From: an uncultured Gemmatimonadaceae bacterium | Lineage (GTDB): Bacteria > Gemmatimonadota > Gemmatimonadetes > Gemmatimonadales > Gemmatimonadaceae | NCBI GenBank assembly: GCA_955652635.1 | Contig: CATPBN010000342.1 | Coordinates: 1 to 7,491, forward strand | DNA length: 7,491 bases | Reading direction: 5' to 3' | Part shown: piece after piece, positions 1 to 5,647 of the stretch | Position numbering within the stretch: the stretch's first letter is position 1 | Layout of the letters: each line of letters opens with the position of its first letter | Notes under the pieces: model-generated | What the model saw: only the letters and a program-made list of their open reading frames with translations | What the model was told of the DNA's origin: nothing | Database searches by the model: none | Program-made: the position numbers and the translations under genes

Positions 1-75
1 ACTCCCACAGCTTCACCAGGTGACGAGGGATGCGTTTCGGGCGTCTTCTTCTGGCAACGCGAGGCGACCGAGTGA
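1..75 (+). CDS. possible 3' tail of an upstream gene
   Basis: Reading from base 1 there is an open frame ending in TGA at 73-75, which would give a C-terminal tail finishing GVFFWQREATE. A second frame ends sooner, at TGA 21-23, where it would form a GTGA overlap with a GTG at 20. Either could be the end of an upstream gene of the same operon. The piece is too short to assign to a family, and third-position composition does not decide between the frames. I prefer the stop at 75 because the next gene has a good ribosome binding site after it. This is a weak inference. Confidence 0.2.
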   Translation, partial: TPTASPGDEGCVSGVFFWQREATE

Positions 76-113
76 GCCGGCGGCCTTCCTGTCCGGAGCC
101 CGCCTTTATCCTC

Positions 114-118
114 GAGGA
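114..118 (+). promoter_or_regulatory. ribosome binding site deciding a TTG start
   Basis: GAGGA lies six bases before the in-frame TTG at 125-127. The longer alternative start, GTG at 20, has no comparable purine-rich sequence in front of it. This is the reason for starting the membrane glycosyltransferase at 125. Confidence 0.5.
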
Positions 119-124
119 ATCCTG

Positions 125-2041
125 TTGGCCAGCACCGTCCTCACCACCACGTCGTACACTCCCAGCGCGAGCACGCCAGCCGCCGCCAGCATCGGCCGGG
201 TGCGGCTCACGGCGGACTGGCGGCTCCTCCTTCTCGGCCTGCTCATCCTCAGTGCCGTCTACGTGGCTTGGCACCTCGGCCGCGGCTGGGTTCCGCACGA
301 TGAAGGCGCGCTGGGCCAGAGCGCCGAGCGGCTGTTGCAGGGTGAGCTGCCACATCGCGACTTCGACGAGCTCTACACGGGCGGACTCACCTACCTGAAC
401 GCTGCCGCGTTCCGCGTCTTCGGCACCACGTTGTTCAGCATGCGGCTGGTGCTGTTCACCGTCTTCCTGGCATGGGTCCCGGCCGTCTTTTACGTCGCCT
501 CACGTCTCGTCCGGCCCCTCGCCGCCGCTGGGGTGACGCTGCTGTGCGTGGCGTGGACCCTGCCGAACTATCCCGCGCCCCTCCCGTCCTGGTACAACCT
601 CTTCCTGACCGTCTTCGGTATCGCCGCTCTCTTCCGGTGGCTCGAGGACAGGCGCCCACGCTGGCTCGTCGCCGCTGGCATCGCGGGAGGACTCTCGCTG
701 CTCGTGAAGGTCATCGGCCTGTACTTCGTCGCCGGCGCCCTGCTGTTCCTCGTGTTCCAGGAGCATGAACAGTCACGCGCGGCGCCGAGCTCGGGCGCGC
801 GGCGCGGTTGGACTTACGCGCTATTCGCGACCGCCTGCCTGCTGGCCTTCGCCACCGCGCTCGTAGTAATGGTCGTGCACCATCAGCTGCACGCCGCCGA
901 GCTGGTGCAGTTCGTCGCCCCTGGAGCGGTGGTGGCCGGGCTGCTGATCCGGAACGAATGGACGCAGCCAGCCGGCGAGAGCCGGCGGCGCTTCGCGACG
1001 CTCGGGCGCCTTCTCGCTCCCTTCGTCTTCGGCGTCGCGCTGCCGGTCGCGCTGTTTCTCATCCCATTCGCGCGCGCGAATGCGCTCAGCGCCCTCTTCA
1101 ACGGAGTCTTCGTGCTGCCGACCAGGCGCTTCGGCGTGGCCGAGCACCACATGCTGCCGCTGTGGTCGATGCGCGCTCTCATTCCGGTGTGGCTGCTCTT
1201 GGCCTACGGTCGTCAGCTGGCCGGCCGGATGACCCGCTTCCACGTACTCGGCCTCGCCCTCGTGCTTGCGGCGTATCTCGTTGCCACCGGCACGGACGGC
1301 TTGCTCTACAGGTTTGTCTGGTACGCCGCGCGCGACGTTCTCCCGGTGCTCGTACTGCTTGGCGTCATCGTCCTGGCGCGGGTGCGTGCCGCCGACGCGG
1401 CATCGCCCCTCCTGCGCTCGCGCACGATGCTCCTGTTGAGCGTGAGCGCGGTGTTCACCCTCGTGCAGTTCCCCTTCTCGGTCCCGATTTACTTCTGCTA
1501 TATGGCGCCCCTCGTGGCGCTCCTTGCCGTGGCGTTGCTCCCCCACGCGCGCCCGATGCCGCACGCGGTGCCGGCCTCCTTCCTGGTATTCTTGGTCGCG
1601 TTCGCTGTTATGCGCGTGAACACGAGCACGCTCTCCGACATGGGCTGGCTGTACCAGCCATATCCGGCCACCGCATCGCTCGGACTGCCCCGCGGTCGGC
1701 TGGATGTCCCGGCCCGAGAGGCCGAGATGTATCGGGTCGCCGTGAAGGTGCTGCAGCAGCACGCCCGCGGCGGATACACCTGGGCCTCCCCCGACTGCCC
1801 AGAGGTCTACTTCCTCTCCGGCCTCGGGAATCCCACACGCTCGCTCTTCGACTTCTTCGACGACAACACCGGACGCACCGCGCGGATCCTCTCCGCGCTC
1901 GAGCGGCGCGGCGTCACGGCCATCGCGCTAAACAGCGCGCCGGAGTTCACAGCGCGAATTCCAGAGGACCTGGCGAACGCATTGGAACAGCGCTATCCGT
2001 TCGGCGCGAACATCGGAAAATTCCAGATACGGTGGCAGTGA
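125..2041 (+). CDS. multi-pass membrane glycosyltransferase, GT-C (PMT/ArnT-like)
   Basis: Predicted inner-membrane glycosyltransferase of 638 residues. Enzymes of this fold take a sugar from a polyprenyl-phosphate donor and pass it to an acceptor on the outer face of the membrane. Visible evidence: a first membrane helix (LLLLGLLILSAVYVAWHL) is followed by a loop containing HDEG, with Asp59-Glu60 (numbered from the TTG). This is the place and form of the catalytic acidic motif in PMT/ArnT-type proteins. About 12 to 14 hydrophobic helices follow up to roughly residue 510. A soluble C-terminal region of about 100 residues comes last and includes FDFFDDNTGRTARILSALE. A GTG at 20 would add 35 residues of polar, uncharacteristic sequence. 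The TTG at 125 has a GAGGA site and is preferred. The stop overlaps the next start (TGATG at 2039-2043), so the two are probably co-translated. The sugar and acceptor cannot be read from the sequence, and membership of an exact GT family is not certain. Confidence 0.8.
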   Translation: MASTVLTTTSYTPSASTPAAASIGRVRLTADWRLLLLGLLILSAVYVAWHLGRGWVPHDEGALGQSAERLLQGELPHRDFDELYTGGLTYLNAAAFRVFGTTLFSMRLVLFTVFLAWVPAVFYVASRLVRPLAAAGVTLLCVAWTLPNYPAPLPSWYNLFLTVFGIAALFRWLEDRRPRWLVAAGIAGGLSLLVKVIGLYFVAGALLFLVFQEHEQSRAAPSSGARRGWTYALFATACLLAFATALVVMVVHHQLHAAELVQFVAPGAVVAGLLIRNEWTQPAGESRRRFATLGRLLAPFVFGVALPVALFLIPFARANALSALFNGVFVLPTRRFGVAEHHMLPLWSMRALIPVWLLLAYGRQLAGRMTRFHVLGLALVLAAYLVATGTDGLLYRFVWYAARDVLPVLVLLGVIVLARVRAADAASPLLRSRTMLLLSVSAVFTLVQFPFSVPIYFCYMAPLVALLAVALLPHARPMPHAVPASFLVFLVAFAVMRVNTSTLSDMGWLYQPYPATASLGLPRGRLDVPAREAEMYRVAVKVLQQHARGGYTWASPDCPEVYFLSGLGNPTRSLFDFFDDNTGRTARILSALERRGVTAIALNSAPEFTARIPEDLANALEQRYPFGANIGKFQIRWQ

Positions 2042-2643
2042 TGAAGTCGTACGCGCGCCTGATGGAGAACACGCTCGCCTACCGCGTCTGGCAGGCGCCC
2101 TTCGCCGAGCGGAAGCTCGCGCCCCTGTACGTGCACAACGACGTTGCCGGGGCGCGGCGCGTGCTCGACGTCGGCTGTGGGCCGGGAACGAACACCGCCC
2201 ACTTCGCCCGCGCCGAGTATCTCGGCGTCGACTTCAATCCCGCGTACGTCGAGAGCGCGCGTCGGCGGCACGGGCGCGAGTTCGTCGTCGCCGACGTGAC
2301 GAAGTACGAGTCTGCGCCGGACCAGCGCTTCGACCTGATCCTCGCGAACAGCTTCTTTCACCACATCGACACCGCCAGCACGCGCCGGATCCTCGCTCAC
2401 CTCGCCACGCTGCTGTCCGACGACGGACACGTGCACGTGTTCGACCTCGTGCTACCGGACCGCCGGTCGGTCTCGCGCTTCCTCGCCCGTGCCGACCGCG
2501 GCGAGCATCCGCGCCCGCTCGATGAATGGCGCGAGCTCTTCACCGGCGCCTTCGAGCCGGTGGTGTTCGAGCCCTATCCGCTCGGCGTCGCGGGGATGAC
2601 GCTCTGGAACATGATCTACTTCAAGGGACGCGTGCGCCGATGA
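2041..2643 (+). CDS. class I SAM-dependent methyltransferase (short)
   Basis: Predicted cytoplasmic methyltransferase of 200 residues with a complete Rossmann-type core. Motif I is VLDVGCGPGTNT at residues 41-52, which binds S-adenosylmethionine. An acidic residue ends the second strand (Asp64 in YLGVDFN), likely contacting the ribose. VADV with Asp85 fits the adenine-contact motif. FDLILANSFFHHID (about residues 97-110) is the motif IV/post-I segment of Methyltransf_11/25-like proteins. The C-terminus ends in WNMIYFKGRVRR with no extra domain. ATG at 2041 overlaps the preceding TGA by one base, and the gene's own TGA overlaps the following ATG (ATGA at 2640-2643). This suggests strict co-expression with the two glycosyltransferases. 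By context the substrate is probably a sugar or lipid-linked glycan intermediate, but the sequence does not identify it. An open frame extends further upstream in phase, but there it only shadows the membrane glycosyltransferase. Confidence 0.85.
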   Translation: MKSYARLMENTLAYRVWQAPFAERKLAPLYVHNDVAGARRVLDVGCGPGTNTAHFARAEYLGVDFNPAYVESARRRHGREFVVADVTKYESAPDQRFDLILANSFFHHIDTASTRRILAHLATLLSDDGHVHVFDLVLPDRRSVSRFLARADRGEHPRPLDEWRELFTGAFEPVVFEPYPLGVAGMTLWNMIYFKGRVRR

Positions 2644-3656
2644 GCCTTGCATTCCGCCTGTCCGTCGCGATCCCGCTTCACAACGAAGAGGCCGGAATCC
2701 CCGAGCTGCTCCGGCGGCTTGGCGCCGTCCTCAATTCCATTCCCGGCGGCCCACATGAGATGGTGCTCGTGGACGACGGGAGCCGCGACCGGACACTCGA
2801 GCTCCTCCAGGCGGCGACCCGCCAGGATCCGCGGCTCGTCGTCGTGGCGCTGTCGCGCAACTTCGGCCATCAGGCCGCGCTGAGTGCTGCGCTCGACTAT
2901 GTCTCCGGCGACGTCGTCGTCGCGATGGATGGCGACCTGCAAGACCGCCCGGAGGCGATCCCTGCGCTCCTCGCGAAGCACCGCGAGGGGTTTGACGTCG
3001 TGTATGCGAAGCGCGTAAAGCGGAAGGAGAGCTGGCCGTTGCGGCTCAGCTACTTCGTCTTCTACCGCCTGCTCGCGTCGCTCGCGGATACCAGGCTCCC
3101 GCCCGACTCCGGCGACTTCGCGCTGATGTCGCGCCAGGTCGTTGAGCAGATACACGCCGCGCCGGAGCACAACCGCTACCTGCGCGGGCTGCGGAGCTGG
3201 GTCGGGTTTCGGCAGACGGGGCTCGCCGTCGAGCGCGACGAGCGCTTCGCGGGGACGACCAACTACGGCCCGCTCAAGCTGCTCAAGCTCGCGTCCGACG
3301 GACTGTTTTCCTTCTCCATCGTCCCGCTGCGCGCCGCGGCGATGCTGGGGCTGATCGCCATCCTCCTCTCGGCCGCGTTCTCGCTCTACACGCTCTACGC
3401 GAAGCTTTTCCTGCACCGCGCGCCGGTAGGCTTCACGTCGATCATGCTGTTCATGTCCTTTCTCGCGGGTGTGCAGCTCTTCTTCCTCGGCATCATTGGC
3501 GAGTACGTCGGGCGCATCTATCAGGAGACCAAGCGGCGGCCACTGTATGTCGTCGGGTCGGTGGCGCGGCACGGGGCGGCGATGCCCGTCGAGACGCATC
3601 GGTTTGTGACGCCGCAGTACACGCCGATCGTGCACGCGCCCCGCACGCGCCCCTAG
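2640..3656 (+). CDS. GT2 polyprenyl-phosphate glycosyltransferase (DPM1/GtrB/ArnC-like)
   Basis: Family 2 glycosyltransferase of 338 residues, expected to transfer a sugar from a nucleotide-sugar to undecaprenyl phosphate at the inner face of the membrane. The GT-A domain shows the N-terminal strand SVAIPLHNEE (residues 8-17), VDDGSRDRT with Asp45-Asp46 for nucleotide binding, and DGDLQD with the DxD-type pair Asp97/Asp99 for metal. NRYLRGLRSWVGF (178-190) is the conserved segment of the GtrB/DPM group. Two membrane helices follow (about 226-250 and 265-288), then GEYVGRIYQETKRRPLYVV, typical of this group's end. The length matches GtrB/ArnC proteins (about 310-340). ATG 2640 overlaps the preceding stop as ATGA. 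With the upstream GT-C enzyme it forms a plausible donor-maker and donor-user pair. No GtrA-type flippase gene is seen in the window. The final sense codon is CCC just before TAG, a sequence of interest for the next gene. The sugar is unknown. Confidence 0.9.
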   Translation: MSLAFRLSVAIPLHNEEAGIPELLRRLGAVLNSIPGGPHEMVLVDDGSRDRTLELLQAATRQDPRLVVVALSRNFGHQAALSAALDYVSGDVVVAMDGDLQDRPEAIPALLAKHREGFDVVYAKRVKRKESWPLRLSYFVFYRLLASLADTRLPPDSGDFALMSRQVVEQIHAAPEHNRYLRGLRSWVGFRQTGLAVERDERFAGTTNYGPLKLLKLASDGLFSFSIVPLRAAAMLGLIAILLSAAFSLYTLYAKLFLHRAPVGFTSIMLFMSFLAGVQLFFLGIIGEYVGRIYQETKRRPLYVVGSVARHGAAMPVETHRFVTPQYTPIVHAPRTRP

Positions 3657-3675
3657 GCCTCCCGGCGGAGCGACC

Positions 3676-4413
3676 ATCGACTCCGACTACGCCGCGCGCT
3701 ACCGCGAGCTGTTCCAGCGCCACTGGTGGTGGCGCGCCCGCGAGCGCGTCATCCTCGACACGCTGCGCGCGCACCGGCCGTCAGCCGGCTGGGGCAACGT
3801 GCTCGATGTGGGCTGCGGCGACGGTTTGTTCTTCGACGCGCTGGCGAAGCTGCCGGGTGTGGAGCTCGTGGAGGGAGTCGAGCCGGCGGCAGCGCTCGTG
3901 TCGCCGGACGGGCCGCACCGCGCGCGCATCCACATCGCGCGGTTCGACGGGAGCTTCGACTTAGGACGGCGCTACTCGCTCGTCGTGATGCTCGACGTGC
4001 TGGAGCACCTGCCCGACCCGGCGGCTTCGCTGCGCCACGCACTGTCGCTGCTCGAGCCGGGCGGGGTCTTCGTCGCGACGGTTCCGTCGTTCATGGCGTT
4101 CTGGACGCGCCATGACGACCTCAATCATCACTACACGCGCTACGACAAGACGAGCTTCGACGCGCTCGCGGCCGAGGCGGGACTGCACATCGACCAGTCG
4201 CGCTATTTCTTTCACTGGACCGCGGCGGCGAAGATCGCGACGCGGATCAAGGAGGCGCTCATCCCGGGGGAGCCGGCCTCGCCGTCGGTGCCGCCACCGG
4301 TGGTGAATCGCGCGCTGTATGCGTTGTCGCGGCTCGAGGAGCGCGTGCTCGGTGCCGTGCCGGTGCCGTTCGGCACCTCGCTGCTTGTCGTGGGCGGCCG
4401 CCGCGAGTCCTGA
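3676..4413 (+). CDS. class I SAM-dependent methyltransferase with non-canonical start
   Basis: Predicted methyltransferase of 245 residues if begun at ATC 3676. Motif I is VLDVGCGDGLFF (about 42-53) and binds S-adenosylmethionine. VVMLDVLEHLPDP with Asp107, Glu110 and His111 is the DVLEHL motif of Methyltransf_23/11-type enzymes. HYTRYDKTSFDALAAEAG (about 154-171) is the usual post-core segment, followed by a hydrophobic C-terminal part. Before motif I lies a normal-looking family N-terminus (DYAARYRELFQRHWWWRARER). The frame is open back to 3610, yet it contains no ATG, GTG or TTG before GTG 3799, which sits inside motif I and would remove an essential part. ATC at 3676 has GGAG five bases upstream and may serve as the start. 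Alternatives are a +1 shift from the preceding gene, or a base error in the start codon. It lies 19 bases after the GT2 stop and probably belongs to the same operon. The substrate is unknown, probably a glycan or lipid-linked sugar by context. Confidence 0.75.
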   Translation: MDSDYAARYRELFQRHWWWRARERVILDTLRAHRPSAGWGNVLDVGCGDGLFFDALAKLPGVELVEGVEPAAALVSPDGPHRARIHIARFDGSFDLGRRYSLVVMLDVLEHLPDPAASLRHALSLLEPGGVFVATVPSFMAFWTRHDDLNHHYTRYDKTSFDALAAEAGLHIDQSRYFFHWTAAAKIATRIKEALIPGEPASPSVPPPVVNRALYALSRLEERVLGAVPVPFGTSLLVVGGRRES

Positions 4414-4458
4414 GCCTCTCGCCTTGGCTGAGGGCGCAGCGCTGGTCCGTCGACGCAT

Positions 4459-4475
4459 GGAGCGAGGTGCTCCTT
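4459..4475 (+). terminator. small GC-rich hairpin, possible operon terminator
   Basis: GGAGC (4459-4463) pairs perfectly with GCTCC (4469-4473) around a five-base loop, 46 bases after the methyltransferase stop. Only two T residues follow directly, so it lacks a real U-tract. It may be a weak terminator or an end-protecting hairpin for the glycosyltransferase operon. The rest of the 4414-4585 gap shows no convincing gene. Confidence 0.3.
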
Positions 4476-4585
4476 CCCGCTTGACTTTCCAGACAGTGCT
4501 AACGCCCGGCGAGAGAGTTGTCGAGCGGTAAGTATATTTCCGGCGCAACGCTCCACCATACGCGAATTTTTCGCTCAACTCACAT

Positions 4586-5521
4586 ATGCATCGAAAGACA
4601 AATAGAAGGCAGGCGCATTGTGACCTGCTGCAGATCCCCGACTTTTCGGCGAAGGAGATCGACCGTCTGTTCTCGCTCGCCGAATCGATGCGCACGGGCA
4701 AATACACGAAGAAGCCGCTCGCCGGGAAATCACTGGCGATGATCTTCATGAAATCATCTACCCGGACACGCGTCTCGTTCGAGGTCGGCGCCTGGCAGCT
4801 CGGCGGACACGCGCTCTTTCTTTCTCCTCGCGACGTGCAGCTCGGACGCGGCGAGCCGATCGCCGATACGGCGCGCGTTCTCTCCCGTTACGTGGACGGG
4901 ATCATGATCAGGACCTTCGCGCACTCGGAGATAGAAGAATTGGCGCGGTATTCTGACGTCCCGATCATCAACGGACTCACCGACCTGGTGCACCCGTGCC
5001 AGGTTCTCGCGGATCTCCTCACCGTCAACCAGCACCTCGGAGGCTACAAGGGAAAGCGCATCGCGTGGATCGGTGACGGCAACAACATGGCGAACTCGTG
5101 GCTCAACGCGGCGTACGTGCTCGGCTTCGAGCTTACTCTTGCCTGCCCCGAAGGCTACGACCCCAACCCGATGATTCTCCAGCGCGCGCAATCCAAGGCC
5201 AAGGTGACCGTAGTGCGCGATCCCGTCGAGGCGGCCAACAAGGCGGACGTCGTCAACACCGACGTCTGGGCATCGATGGGACAGGAGGAAGAACAGGCGG
5301 TCCGTGAGAAAGCGTTCAAGGGCTTCCGCGTGGACGCTTCGATCATGAAGCGGGCGAAGGCAGGGGCCATCTTTCTGCATTGCCTCCCGGCCCACAGGGG
5401 TGAGGAAGTCACCGCCGACGTCATCGACGGGCCGCAAAGCAGGGTCTGGGACGAGGCGGAAAACCGCCTCCACATCCAGAAGGCGATCATGGCAGTTCTG
5501 ATGGGCGGCGAGGGGCTATAA
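4586..5521 (+). CDS. argF: ornithine carbamoyltransferase
   Basis: Catalyses carbamoyl phosphate plus L-ornithine to L-citrulline plus phosphate (EC 2.1.3.3), the sixth step of arginine synthesis, in the cytoplasm, normally as a trimer. The 311 residues match the usual size. The carbamoyl-phosphate loop SSTRTRVSFE is at 57-66 and HPCQ at 136-139. The ornithine-side loop DVWASMGQE is at 226-234; its SMG motif separates this family from aspartate carbamoyltransferase. The catalytic HCLP is at 265-268, followed by AHRGEEV. All key residues are present. ATG 4586 is the only in-frame ATG near the N-terminus, but no Shine-Dalgarno sequence precedes it, and the first dozen residues are basic and unlike the conserved start of the family, which picks up at DLLQIPDFS (residue 13). 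Upstream, TATATT at 4533-4538 could be a -10 box, but no matching -35 is spaced correctly. The gene stands 172 bases after the glycan operon and is probably separately transcribed. A catabolic role cannot be ruled out, but no arcA or arcC is in view. Confidence 0.93.
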   Translation: MHRKTNRRQAHCDLLQIPDFSAKEIDRLFSLAESMRTGKYTKKPLAGKSLAMIFMKSSTRTRVSFEVGAWQLGGHALFLSPRDVQLGRGEPIADTARVLSRYVDGIMIRTFAHSEIEELARYSDVPIINGLTDLVHPCQVLADLLTVNQHLGGYKGKRIAWIGDGNNMANSWLNAAYVLGFELTLACPEGYDPNPMILQRAQSKAKVTVVRDPVEAANKADVVNTDVWASMGQEEEQAVREKAFKGFRVDASIMKRAKAGAIFLHCLPAHRGEEVTADVIDGPQSRVWDEAENRLHIQKAIMAVLMGGEGL

Positions 5522-5548
5522 ACAACCGGTCTCCGATCACAAACATGG

Positions 5549-5571
5549 CTTTCACAACTAGTCTGTGAGAG
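5549..5571 (+). terminator. stem-loop after argF, possible terminator
   Basis: Bases 5549-5556 (CTTTCACA) pair with 5564-5571 (TGTGAGAG) as an eight-pair stem with one G-T wobble and a seven-base loop, starting 28 bases after the argF stop. There is no T-run after it on this strand, so intrinsic termination would be weak. An mRNA 3'-end stabiliser is equally possible. Confidence 0.35.
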
Positions 5572-5605
5572 TGGGTTAGTGCCCTCTAGCGGACCGTAAC
5601 TGCTG

Positions 5606-5633
5606 TTGGGCTTGGTCCGGGCGGTCGTCTAAT
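5606..5633 (+). promoter_or_regulatory. possible sigma-70-type promoter for the lipoprotein gene
   Basis: TCTAAT at 5628-5633 matches the -10 consensus at five of six bases, and TTGGGC at 5606-5611 lies 16 bases upstream as a poor -35 (three of six). A transcript would begin near 5640, giving a very short leader to ATG 5648 or ATG 5660. This is a pattern match only; a match of this quality can occur by chance. Confidence 0.3.
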
Positions 5634-5647
5634 ACGTAACCCTCTCG

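Noticed and set aside
821..1762. Antisense open frame of 313 codons over the membrane glycosyltransferase
   Set aside because: Its hydrophilic, low-complexity composition (H/R/E/G/Q) is what an antisense shadow of a hydrophobic GC-rich gene looks like, and there are no domains or a ribosome binding site.
808..2040. In-phase upstream extension of the first methyltransferase
   Set aside because: This part is Arg/Ala/Pro-rich nonsense overlapping the membrane glycosyltransferase. The real protein begins at ATG 2041, where family-like sequence starts.
2616..3677. Long antisense open frame of 353 codons over the GT2 gene
   Set aside because: It is rich in Arg/Glu/Gln/His with no recognisable motif and mirrors the GC-rich codon pattern of the well-supported GT2 gene on the + strand.
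4481..4510. TTGACT as a -35 box for argF
   Set aside because: No acceptable -10 hexamer lies 16-18 bases downstream. The nearest TATATT is about 46 bases away.
3961..4749. Antisense open frame of 262 codons spanning the second methyltransferase, the gap and the argF start
   Set aside because: It crosses two real genes and an intergenic gap with no family motif, so it is a chance open frame in GC-rich DNA.
5591..5626. GGACC/GGTCC and GACCG/CGGTC inverted repeats as a riboswitch or operator
   Set aside because: The stems are only five pairs with long or mutually exclusive loops, and no known riboswitch core was recognised, so chance pairing in GC-rich DNA is enough to explain them.
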